NCBI GenBank assembly: GCA_947626395.1
Contig: CANQRU010000007.1
Span: forward strand, 1-64,000
DNA from: an uncultured Lachnospiraceae bacterium
GTDB lineage: Bacteria > Bacillota > Clostridia > Lachnospirales > Lachnospiraceae
Length of the DNA stretch: 64,000 nucleotides
Reading direction: 5' to 3'
The notes under the pieces were generated by a model, which was not told the origin of the DNA, made no database searches, and saw nothing but the letters and a program-made list of their open reading frames with translations. Position 1 is the first letter of the stretch, and every line of letters begins with the position of its first letter. Shown here one piece after another: positions 31,934-40,565 of the stretch. The position numbers and the translations under genes were made by a program.

Positions 31934-33511
31934 ATGAGAAAGTCAATGAAGAAGCTTTGCGCTGTAGCTCTTACAGCAGCAATGGCGGGAAGCCTTGTCG
32001 CCTGCGGCGGCGGTGGCAGCACCACATCTACAACTGCGGCTCCGGCAGCAACTCAGGCAGCGGAGACTACAGCGGCAGCAGCGGAGACCACGGCAGCGGC
32101 AGCCGGTGAAGAGACCACGGCAGCGGCGGCTGAGGAGACAGCAGCACCCGAAGAAACTTACGACTTCGGGGGGGCGACCGTACGTGTAAGCGGCGGTATC
32201 TTCGGTGACCTGAACGAAGAGAACAGCGCGAATGCAAGCTATGTCACCAAGTGGGATATGGCGCATCAGGTTGAAGAGAAGTACAACATCAAGTTTGAGT
32301 ATACCAAGCTTGAGGGCGACGATGGTTATACCACCATGGACGCCATTCTGGCCGGCATCACCAATGGTGAAGCATATGCCGACATCTTCTGCCAGGGCGA
32401 TGATATCGTCGTGGGTCTGAGAGATTATCTTGCTGACATCACAGATACGATTGATGAGCTGCAGATCGGTTCTATCTACTCGGAAGCCGGAACATGGGCG
32501 GGCCATACATACGGCTGGACCTATGACAACATGGGCAGCGTTTACGTTATGGCCTACAGCCGTGATTATCTTGATTCCATCGGTATGGATACGACGCCGA
32601 CCGATATGTTCGAGCAGGGCAAGTGGAGTTATGATGACTGCATCGAGTATCTGACCGAACTTAAGAGCAAGCTTCCGGATGGAACCTATCCGATCAGCGT
32701 ACATCCCAACCACTGGGTTGCCATGGCTCCGGCAGCCAACGGCGTTGTTTCCGTTGATTCCGACGGCAACATCCATCTGGCCGATGAGCCGTATGCATCC
32801 TCTCTGGAGTTTTATAAGCAGCTGCTTCAGTTAGGCCTTGCGGCTCCGTTTACTGGCCTTGAGATCGATGCGGAGTCCGGCGCCATCGGCGCTGACATGC
32901 CTTACGGCACGAACGGTCTGAGCGCAGTTGGTAATCCCGGAACGCATGTTATGACCATGGTCGAGGCGTGGCAGATGGAAGGTCTGCAGAGCAGCATCGG
33001 CGACTGGGGCATTGTTCCGTGGCCGTGGGATCCGAATTATGTGACCTGCAGCGGCGATTACACGACTCTGAGCGATACCTATAAGACGGCTCAGGCTATC
33101 TGGACCGACGTTCTGGTTCCGAAGGCAGAGTATCGTGCGGCAGGCGCGAAGGACATCCCGGACATCGTTCTGCACAAGATCGCACAGGATTTCGTTGATC
33201 TGACCAGCGCTGACGGCGCGGCGGCGAGACTGAAGATGTATGAAGCCGAGAAGAACGGCGAAACCTACGTGAACATGGGATATACTCCCGGCACAGCAGG
33301 TGCGTTCAGCACCGAGCAGGATGTTGCGATTTATGACTGGCTGCATTCCAGAGTTGTCTGCGATTGGGGTCATTCCATGAATTCCAACTCGATCGTCAGA
33401 GTGAACCGTAACGCTATGTACGTAATCGGTAATGGCGATGACGCCAGATCCAGCGGCGAGTCCTATAAGGCGGCCGGCGATCAGGCTATGAAGGATCAGG
33501 GATTCAAATAA
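31934..33511 (+). CDS. Sugar ABC transporter solute-binding lipoprotein
   Basis: ATG 31934 lies 7 bases after AGGAGG; a TTG at 31931 is less likely. The 525-residue product has a lipoprotein signal with lipobox 'LVAC' (C24), so it is anchored outside the membrane. A Thr/Ala/Glu-rich flexible linker spans about residues 29-75. The family 1 extracellular solute-binding fold follows. It is the first gene of an operon with four permease genes and a second binding protein. Position and the hairpin after it suggest it is made in excess over the permeases. Ligand is probably an oligosaccharide, judged only from the surrounding glycosidases. Confidence 0.92.
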   Translation: MRKSMKKLCAVALTAAMAGSLVACGGGGSTTSTTAAPAATQAAETTAAAAETTAAAAGEETTAAAAEETAAPEETYDFGGATVRVSGGIFGDLNEENSANASYVTKWDMAHQVEEKYNIKFEYTKLEGDDGYTTMDAILAGITNGEAYADIFCQGDDIVVGLRDYLADITDTIDELQIGSIYSEAGTWAGHTYGWTYDNMGSVYVMAYSRDYLDSIGMDTTPTDMFEQGKWSYDDCIEYLTELKSKLPDGTYPISVHPNHWVAMAPAANGVVSVDSDGNIHLADEPYASSLEFYKQLLQLGLAAPFTGLEIDAESGAIGADMPYGTNGLSAVGNPGTHVMTMVEAWQMEGLQSSIGDWGIVPWPWDPNYVTCSGDYTTLSDTYKTAQAIWTDVLVPKAEYRAAGAKDIPDIVLHKIAQDFVDLTSADGAAARLKMYEAEKNGETYVNMGYTPGTAGAFSTEQDVAIYDWLHSRVVCDWGHSMNSNSIVRVNRNAMYVIGNGDDARSSGESYKAAGDQAMKDQGFK

Positions 33512-33559
33512 ATCTCTGAAGAGACACGCAGTACTGCATCTTTAATCTTAATCTCAATA

Positions 33560-33605
33560 TGTGGCCACGGAATCTACGGCAGTAGGGCCGTGGCCGCATG
33601 TTATT
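33560..33605 (+). terminator. Attenuating hairpin between the two binding-protein genes
   Basis: TGTGGCCACGG (33560-33570) pairs with CCGTGGCCGCA (33588-33598) with one G-T pair. Only a weak T-rich tail (TGTTATTT) follows, so partial termination is likely, as is common after solute-binding genes; the stem may also protect the upstream mRNA. Confidence 0.6.
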
Positions 33606-33626
33606 TGAAAAGAAAGGGTTAATGGC

Positions 33627-36572
33627 GTGAAAAAGAAAAAACAGCGTGCTCGCATTCGAAACATATGCATCCTGGTCGCATTGATCGTAGTCGCTGTGGT
33701 CGCCTTTAGGCTGGCGTCCAGCGATGAATACGCACAGACCCGTGAGGATGTGCTGGCGAAGAATTTGAGCTATGAAGATTCAGACGCGGTCACTTATGAT
33801 GACTATCTGGCCCTCCATCAGGGGGCGTATCCGTCCGGTTCGGCTGGGACGGTCGCGCTGAATGCTTCTGATTATTCCGAGACGGACATGGAAGGCCTTA
33901 CAGAGACGAACGGCGTTCTGTGGACGCAGGATGAAGGCTCCGTTACATATGCGTTTGATGTGCCGGAGGCCGGACTGTATCACATCCGTCTCACCTATTA
34001 TCCGGATACGACCGGAACACAGAGCATACTTCGCGATGTATATGTGAATGGCGAGATTCCATTTGATGATTGTGAAGATATGAGCATCTCCCGGCTCTGG
34101 GTAGATGACAATAAGAACTGGCTTATGAACACTTCCGGCAACCAGGCGGCGCCTACGCAGGTGCAGGATGCAGGACCGGGAGTTGCTTATCTTGAGTCGG
34201 ACGACTGCGATACCATTGGAAGTTATATGTTCTATCTTAACCAGGGAAGCAATACGCTGACTTTCACTTCCAAGCAGGCTCCTCTGGGACTTTCCGAGAT
34301 CGCTCTGGTGCCGGCATCAGCGGTTCCGTCTTATAACGATTATATCGCGTCCTATCAGGGCAGCGCTTCCCAGGTGGCAAGCAGCGAGATCCCGGACGGC
34401 GCGTTTATTGTTCAGGCCGAAGACGCGTCCTTAAAGTCCAGTTCTTCCCTTTCGGCCAATAACGACCGTACTTCTGTAGCGACGCAGCCGTATCATCCCT
34501 CCTATATCATTTACAATACGATAGGCGGAGAGAACTGGGCGAGCGCGGGCCAGCGGATCAGCTGGACGGTGCAGGCCCCCAAGGCAGGTCTCTATAAGAT
34601 CGGCGTCCGTTTCAAACAGTATCTGAACCGCGGTTTCTATTCCGCGCGTTATCTGACCGTGAACGGAGAACTTCCGTTTGAGGAAGCGGCGCAGATCGAT
34701 TTCTATTACGGCCCCGACTGGCAGATCAGTTACCTGGGCGGCGACGCGGGCGACTACTATTTCTATCTGAATGAAGGCGCGAACACCATCGCCATGACGG
34801 CTACCCTCGGCGATCTGGCGGATGCGGTCGATATGGCCAGCTTAAGCGTTGACAACCTGAATATTCTTTACCGTGAACTGACGGCAGTTACCGGAACGGA
34901 TCCAGACGAGTACCGTGATTACCAGATTACGACTTACGTTCCTGGTATGACGGAAGTACTCGAGAAGGAATACACCAGACTGAACGCTGTTGTGGAAGCC
35001 TTCGGCGAGAGTATGGATTCCGCCAACAAGACTTCCCCTGTCGTCGATATGATGAACGCGATGATCAAGCTGATCAAGAAGCCGGACGACGTGGCCAAGT
35101 ATCTGGGCGACTTCAATGACGCACTGTCTGCTCTGGCTGAGTGGCTCACCAGCGTGAACAACCTGCCGCTGGAACTGGATTACCTGATGGTGACCGGCGA
35201 CGGCTATAAGCTTCCCGCTGCGGAAGGCGGATTCTTCGCCGGACTGGCCCATAACTTTAACGCGTTTATCGGATCCTTTACCAACGACTTCCAGGTACAT
35301 TCCGAAGGCGAGTCCAAGGATAAGAAGACGCTGACCGTATGGGTCGCGGTAGACGCGAGAGCGCAGTATGATATTATCCAGAAGATGGTGAACGCCAGCT
35401 TCGCGAATTCTCCTTATAATGTGAATATCAGCATGGTCGGCGGCGATACGGTTCTTCCCGCGACGGTCGCAGGATCCGGTCCCGACGTGGTGCTTCAGTC
35501 CAGCTACAGTACGCCTGTGAACTTCGCGTACCGCAACGCTGCGCTGGATCTGACCCAGTTCGCTGATTTCGAGGATGTATTCAAACGGTTCCCGGCGGAT
35601 ACCAGGGCGTTCCTTCAGTATGAAGGCGGCGTATACGGACTTCCGGATCAGGTCACGTTCCCGGTGACGATCTACCGGAAGGATATCCTAGAGTCCAAAG
35701 GACTGGAGGTTCCGGAGACATGGGATGACCTGATCGCTATCATTCCTTATCTGGAAGCCGACAATATGACTGTTTATCTGGGCAGCAACGAATATACGAC
35801 GCTGGGCGGCGGCACCAGTTCCACGACGGTGCCTGTGAACAGCATCTTCCTTTCCATGCTGTATCAGAACGGCTATGAACTTTATAATAAGGATTTCACC
35901 GCCACGAATCTGGATCAGGTGGAACTGATGGAGGTCTTCAAGTACTGGACCGAGTATTATACGAAGCAGGGCCTGAATTACTCCATCAACTTCGTGACCA
36001 GGTTCCGTACCGGCGAGGTTCCGCTGGCGGTTGTTGATTACAACAGCTATGTAAACCAGCTGAACGTGTCCGCACCTGAGATCGCCGGCAAGTGGTCCAT
36101 CGCCAAGATGCCGGGCACCGTGAAGGCGGACGGCACCGTGGATCACACCGCGGCCAGCATGATCAGTACCTGCTTCATCGTTTCCACAACGGTGGAGAAG
36201 GACGGCATGAAGGATGAGGCGTGGGATTTCCTGAAGTGGTGGACAGACGCAGAGACGCAGGCCAATTACTCTACCGAGCTGAAGGCTAAGAACGGTGAAG
36301 CTTCCGAGTTCCCGGTGGCCAATGTCGAGGCTATCGCCAACGGAAGCCTGAACGAGGAGTTCAAGCAGGTCGTTCTTTCCCTGATCGATGACCTCCGCGC
36401 GGAGCCCCAGGTTCCCGGCGGATATATCACAGGCCGTGTGCTCCGCAACGCGTTTACCACAGTTGTAACCGATAACGTGGATCCGGTCGATACGCTTTAT
36501 ATCCAGCTTGACGAGATCAACGCCGAGATTGACAGCAAGCGTACCGAGTTCGGTCTGAGCACAGCAGAATAG
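33627..36572 (+). CDS. Membrane-anchored solute-binding protein fused to two carbohydrate-binding-like domains
   Basis: The start is GTG 33627, with AGAAAGGG about 9 bases upstream; the nearby ATG at 33622 runs into a stop. The 981-residue protein begins with a Lys/Arg cluster and one transmembrane segment (about 12-30) that looks like an uncleaved anchor. Two beta-sandwich repeats resembling CBM6/35-type domains follow (about 60-235 and 240-415; each has a 'DVPEAGLYHIRLTYYPD'/'APKAGLYKIGVRFKQYL' strand and an 'FYLNQGSNTLTFT'/'FYLNEGANTIAMT' strand). After a helical linker (420-560) comes a family 1 solute-binding domain (565-975, 'TLTVWVAVDARAQYDI', 'GPDVVLQ'). Typical binding proteins are 400-550 residues and lipid-anchored, so this fusion is unusual. 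It probably captures larger glycans for the permeases encoded next. Confidence 0.85.
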   Translation: MKKKKQRARIRNICILVALIVVAVVAFRLASSDEYAQTREDVLAKNLSYEDSDAVTYDDYLALHQGAYPSGSAGTVALNASDYSETDMEGLTETNGVLWTQDEGSVTYAFDVPEAGLYHIRLTYYPDTTGTQSILRDVYVNGEIPFDDCEDMSISRLWVDDNKNWLMNTSGNQAAPTQVQDAGPGVAYLESDDCDTIGSYMFYLNQGSNTLTFTSKQAPLGLSEIALVPASAVPSYNDYIASYQGSASQVASSEIPDGAFIVQAEDASLKSSSSLSANNDRTSVATQPYHPSYIIYNTIGGENWASAGQRISWTVQAPKAGLYKIGVRFKQYLNRGFYSARYLTVNGELPFEEAAQIDFYYGPDWQISYLGGDAGDYYFYLNEGANTIAMTATLGDLADAVDMASLSVDNLNILYRELTAVTGTDPDEYRDYQITTYVPGMTEVLEKEYTRLNAVVEAFGESMDSANKTSPVVDMMNAMIKLIKKPDDVAKYLGDFNDALSALAEWLTSVNNLPLELDYLMVTGDGYKLPAAEGGFFAGLAHNFNAFIGSFTNDFQVHSEGESKDKKTLTVWVAVDARAQYDIIQKMVNASFANSPYNVNISMVGGDTVLPATVAGSGPDVVLQSSYSTPVNFAYRNAALDLTQFADFEDVFKRFPADTRAFLQYEGGVYGLPDQVTFPVTIYRKDILESKGLEVPETWDDLIAIIPYLEADNMTVYLGSNEYTTLGGGTSSTTVPVNSIFLSMLYQNGYELYNKDFTATNLDQVELMEVFKYWTEYYTKQGLNYSINFVTRFRTGEVPLAVVDYNSYVNQLNVSAPEIAGKWSIAKMPGTVKADGTVDHTAASMISTCFIVSTTVEKDGMKDEAWDFLKWWTDAETQANYSTELKAKNGEASEFPVANVEAIANGSLNEEFKQVVLSLIDDLRAEPQVPGGYITGRVLRNAFTTVVTDNVDPVDTLYIQLDEINAEIDSKRTEFGLSTAE

Positions 36573-36582
36573 GAGGGGAGTC

Positions 36583-37512
36583 ATGGCTGCGAATAAGATT
36601 TCTATGAAGAGAAGGGCGCAACTGACCCTCAGGGATATGAAGCGCAGTGTTCCGCTTTATATCATGATCGCCCCCTTTATGATCCTGTTTTTTGTATTTG
36701 TAGTATATCCGGTCCTTACCGCGATCTGGTACAGCTTTACGGACTTCAACGTCCTGGAGAAAGCCAACTTTATCGGACTGCGTAACTACAAGAAACTGTT
36801 CCTGGACGACAGCATCTTCATCACTGCCATCAAGAATACGCTGATCATCGCGGTGATCGTAGGCCCCGGCGGATATATCATGTCCTTCCTGCTGGCCTGG
36901 ATGATCAATGAGCTGCCCCACAAGCTGGGCGTGGTTCTGACCGTGATCTTCTACGCGCCGAGTATGGCCGGCAGCGCGGTGCTTTCCGTCTTCCAGCAGA
37001 TCTTCTCCAACGACAGCAATGGCTATCTGAACGCGTTTTTGCAGAACCTCGGAATTATCAGCGAGCCGATCCTCTGGCTTTCCGATTCCGACTATGTCAT
37101 GGTCGTTGTGGTGCTGGCTTCCCTGTGGACCAGCATGGGCGTAGGCTTCCTGTCCTTCGTCGCCGGCATTAAGGGCGTTGACGACGCCCAGTATGAGGCG
37201 GGCGCCATCGACGGGATCAAGAACCGCTGGCAGGAGCTGTGGTTCATCACGCTTCCCAACATGAAGCCCCAGCTGATGTTCGGCGCCGTCATGGCGATCA
37301 CCAGCTCCCTCTCCGTAGGAAGCGTCGGCGACGGCCTTGTCGGTTTCCCGAGCCCCAACTACGCGACACATACCATTTATAACCATCTGATGGACTATGG
37401 TTCCATACGTATGGAGATGGGGTACGCGTCCGCGATCGCTTTTGTCCTGTTCCTGCTGATGATCGTTGCGAACATGCTGATTCAGAAGCTGCTTAGCAAG
37501 GTTGGAACCTGA
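36583..37512 (+). CDS. ABC sugar permease, MalF/LplB type (pair 1)
   Basis: A 309-residue protein with six transmembrane helices and the EAA loop 'EAGAIDGIKNRWQELWFITLP' region (near residue 205), where the ATPase docks. The N-terminal 'APFMILFFVFVVYPVLTAIWYSF' is typical of CUT1-family permeases. AGGAGGGG precedes ATG 36583, 10 bases after the binding-protein gene. It forms a heterodimer with the next gene product. Confidence 0.93.
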   Translation: MAANKISMKRRAQLTLRDMKRSVPLYIMIAPFMILFFVFVVYPVLTAIWYSFTDFNVLEKANFIGLRNYKKLFLDDSIFITAIKNTLIIAVIVGPGGYIMSFLLAWMINELPHKLGVVLTVIFYAPSMAGSAVLSVFQQIFSNDSNGYLNAFLQNLGIISEPILWLSDSDYVMVVVVLASLWTSMGVGFLSFVAGIKGVDDAQYEAGAIDGIKNRWQELWFITLPNMKPQLMFGAVMAITSSLSVGSVGDGLVGFPSPNYATHTIYNHLMDYGSIRMEMGYASAIAFVLFLLMIVANMLIQKLLSKVGT

Positions 37513-37533
37513 TGGGTGAAAGGAGAAGTGACT

Positions 37534-38463
37534 ATGGATATCATTACTAAGATCAGAGCGAATTATCTGAAAAAGAAGAAATCCAAGCTTGATTTTGCCC
37601 CATCAGTCAAGAAGTCGGAGAGAAGTTTCTGGGGGAATGTGATCCTTGGCCTGTTCCTTTTCGCCATGGGCTTCGCGTTCTTCTTCCCGGTCATTTTCAT
37701 GATCAGCCAGTCTCTGAAGCCGATGAACGAGATGTTCATTTTCCCGCCGAGGATCCTGGTCCATAATCCGACGATGAACAACTACCGCGACTTTGTGAAC
37801 GTCCTGGCCAATACGGTCGTCCCGGTAACCAGATCCCTTTATAACTCCCTGTTCGTGGTTGTAGTCGGATCGGTGGGACATATCGTCATCGCGTCCCTGT
37901 GCGCGTTCCCGCTGGCCAAGTTCCGTTTCCCGGGCTCCAAGTTCTTCAATCAGCTGATCGTGTATTCGCTGATGTTCAACGGAGCGGTTACGATGATCCC
38001 CAACTTCTTAACCATCGCCCGTCTGGGCTTTCTGGATACGCAGTGGGCTATCATCATCCCGGGCTTCGCGTCCACGCTGGGTCTGTACCTGATGAGAAAC
38101 TTCATGGAGCAGATCCCGGACAGCCTGACTGAGGCGGCTCAGATCGACGGAGCGGGATATTTCCGCATCCATTTTACGATCGTTATGCCGGTGGTGAAAC
38201 CGGCGCTGGTTACGGCATTTATCATGGTGTTCCAGAGCTTCTGGACCAACACGGGCGCCAGCTTCATCTATGCGGAAGCTGAGAAAGGCTTCGCTTATGT
38301 AGTAGGCCAGCTGGCCAGCGGCAACGTCGCCGGCGTAGGCGCTTCCTACAAGGGCATCGCATCCGCGTCCTCGGTCATCATGTTTGCCGTACCGCTTATC
38401 GTGTTCCTGATTATGCAGAACAACGTAGTATCTACGATGGCAACATCCGGCATGAAAGAATAA
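37534..38463 (+). CDS. ABC sugar permease, MalG/LplC type (pair 1)
   Basis: The start is ATG 37534, 8 bases after AGGAG; a GTG at 37516 is upstream of that site. The 309-residue protein has six predicted transmembrane helices and an EAA loop beginning 'EAAQIDGAGYFRIHF'. It follows the first permease by about 20 bases, and the two form the membrane channel of one CUT1 importer. No ATPase gene is present here; CUT1 systems of Gram-positive bacteria often share an MsmX-type ATPase encoded elsewhere. Confidence 0.92.
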   Translation: MDIITKIRANYLKKKKSKLDFAPSVKKSERSFWGNVILGLFLFAMGFAFFFPVIFMISQSLKPMNEMFIFPPRILVHNPTMNNYRDFVNVLANTVVPVTRSLYNSLFVVVVGSVGHIVIASLCAFPLAKFRFPGSKFFNQLIVYSLMFNGAVTMIPNFLTIARLGFLDTQWAIIIPGFASTLGLYLMRNFMEQIPDSLTEAAQIDGAGYFRIHFTIVMPVVKPALVTAFIMVFQSFWTNTGASFIYAEAEKGFAYVVGQLASGNVAGVGASYKGIASASSVIMFAVPLIVFLIMQNNVVSTMATSGMKE

Positions 38464-38473
38464 GAGGTGGCGT

Positions 38474-40549
38474 ATGAAGATATCTGTTAAGATCCGGAGA
38501 AAGTGCGCAAGCGTACTTGCTCTCGTATTATGTGCCATCCTTGGATTTGGCACGGTGTCCTATGCGGCAGATACTTATTCTTATGACATCTGGGGCAATC
38601 TCGTAGAGGCTCCGGTTGCGTATGAATTGGAACAGACGATTTATGGCGCTGACCTGGGACTCAGTTCCATGGCATCAGCATCTGCCGTGTTCTATCGGAA
38701 TGACAAGCTGTATCTTGCACTGAACGGCTATATCGTCATTACCGACAAGAACTTTGAGAATGTAAGCTACATTACAGAATACACAAGAGAAGACGGTACA
38801 CAGAGTGCGGTCACGGCTCCCACAGGCATTTTTGTCACGGAAGATGAGCATATCTACATCTGTGAGAAGGATAAAGGGGAGATCATCGAGTTCGATGAGA
38901 ACGGACAGTATGTGCGCGCCATCGGCGATCCGCACTGCATCGGTCTGACGACGACCTACCGTCCCAAACGGCTTGTCGTGGACAACGTGGGACGTATCTA
39001 TGTACTGGTTGAGAACTGCTACGAAGGTTTCGCAGAGCTGGATCCGGAAGGCAACTTCAACCGCTATGTCGGTGCGACGGAAGTAACTTATTCGGCATTG
39101 GATCTGTTCTGGAGACAGTTCTCCACGGAAGAGCAGCTGGCCAGAAGCGAACTGTGGCTGCCGACTTCCTACAGCGACCTAGCTATCGATCAGGATGGAT
39201 TCATCTTCGCAAGCGTTGCGGACTCCACGACGGAGCATCCGATCAAGAAGCTGAACTCCTCCGGTAAGGATGTTATGCAGGAGCATGATTTCGTCAATCC
39301 GCCGATCGGCGATTATGAAGGTGAGAAATCCATTTCGAACCTGGTCAGTATCGCATGTGCGGATGACGGAAGATTCGCGGTTCTGGATTCCAACTACTCC
39401 AGGATCTTCGTCTACAGCGCGGACGGCTATCTGCTGTACGAACTGGGCGGAAGCGGCAACAAGCAGGGACTTTTAAGTTCTCCGTCTACCTTCTGCTTCA
39501 TGGACAATAAGATCGTGGTAGTCGACATCGTATTCCAGACCCTGGAGGTCTTTGCACCTACCACTTATGGCGCTCTGATCAATTCCGCGCTGGAGGCCCA
39601 GTCCAAATATGATTATGAGACGGCCGCCGGTTACTGGGAGCAGGTGCTGGACATCAACAATAACTTCTATTACGCGAACCTTGGCCTGGGCAAATACCAG
39701 ATGCGTACGGGAGAGTATGACAAGGCGCTTGACAACTTCTACAAAGGCGCCGATCAGTCTTACTATTCCAGCGCTTACGAGCAGGTAAGCGGCGTATGGA
39801 TGGATGAGCATTTCGGCATCATCGTCGGCGTCATCGTCGCGATCCTCGTTCTGCTCGTCGCCTGGATGCTTTACAAGAAGTTCCGTAAGGGCGAGCCCAA
39901 GGATACGAAGCTTCGGAGAGCGTGGAAGAAGTTCAAGTTCACGGTATTCGAGTGGCCGGGATATGTGCTTTCCAGTCCGTTCAAAGCCTTCGACGACGTG
40001 AAGTATTATGACGACGGTTCGCTGGCATTCTCCATCATCGTCATTATCCTGTACGGATGGGTCATGCTGGTCAAGTACCGCTACACGGGCTTCCTTGTAA
40101 GCTTCGTGGATATCGAACATGTGAACGTGCCGATGATCGTGGGCAGCGCGATCCTTCCCTATGTGGCCTTTATCGCAGGCAACTGGGCGGTGGGCGTGCT
40201 CATGTCCGGCAAAGGCAAAGCAGTCCATATCACCAAGGTCGTCGGATATTCCCTGTATCCCGCGCTGTGGCTGAATCTGCTGGGGACATTGCTCTCGAAT
40301 TTCGTAAGCCTGAATGAGGCCGCTCTGGTAAGCGCCCTGTTCATCCTGGCCTACGTGCTGTTCTTCTTCTATATGTTCGTGGGCACCCTGATGGTGAACC
40401 AGTACACATTTACGAAGAACGTGGGAACGCTTCTGTTGTCTGCTGTGGCTTTGCTGATCATCTGCTTTGTGGCAATGCTGTTTGCGACACTCCTCGGACA
40501 GTTTGTAAACGACTGGGTACAGATTGTCAGAGAGTTCATGATGCTGTAG
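38474..40549 (+). CDS. NHL-repeat, TPR and Yip1-domain membrane protein
   Basis: A 691-residue protein with a signal peptide (cleavage near 'VSYA-ADT', residue 31). An extracytoplasmic NHL-like beta-propeller follows (about 50-355; repeats such as 'FVTEDEHIYICEKDKGEIIEFD' and 'LAIDQDGFIFAS'). A TPR-like helical pair comes next (about 370-430, 'YANLGLGKYQMRTGEYDKALDNF'), then a transmembrane helix near 450. The C-terminal Yip1 domain (about 500-691) has five hydrophobic helices. RBS GAGGTGG precedes ATG 38474, 10 bases after the permease gene. The position inside an ABC operon suggests a role in transporter assembly or in sensing and presenting extracellular glycan; this is inference. I know of no characterised member. 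Confidence 0.8.
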   Translation: MKISVKIRRKCASVLALVLCAILGFGTVSYAADTYSYDIWGNLVEAPVAYELEQTIYGADLGLSSMASASAVFYRNDKLYLALNGYIVITDKNFENVSYITEYTREDGTQSAVTAPTGIFVTEDEHIYICEKDKGEIIEFDENGQYVRAIGDPHCIGLTTTYRPKRLVVDNVGRIYVLVENCYEGFAELDPEGNFNRYVGATEVTYSALDLFWRQFSTEEQLARSELWLPTSYSDLAIDQDGFIFASVADSTTEHPIKKLNSSGKDVMQEHDFVNPPIGDYEGEKSISNLVSIACADDGRFAVLDSNYSRIFVYSADGYLLYELGGSGNKQGLLSSPSTFCFMDNKIVVVDIVFQTLEVFAPTTYGALINSALEAQSKYDYETAAGYWEQVLDINNNFYYANLGLGKYQMRTGEYDKALDNFYKGADQSYYSSAYEQVSGVWMDEHFGIIVGVIVAILVLLVAWMLYKKFRKGEPKDTKLRRAWKKFKFTVFEWPGYVLSSPFKAFDDVKYYDDGSLAFSIIVIILYGWVMLVKYRYTGFLVSFVDIEHVNVPMIVGSAILPYVAFIAGNWAVGVLMSGKGKAVHITKVVGYSLYPALWLNLLGTLLSNFVSLNEAALVSALFILAYVLFFFYMFVGTLMVNQYTFTKNVGTLLLSAVALLIICFVAMLFATLLGQFVNDWVQIVREFMML

Positions 40550-40565
40550 AAAGGAGGCATAGAGG

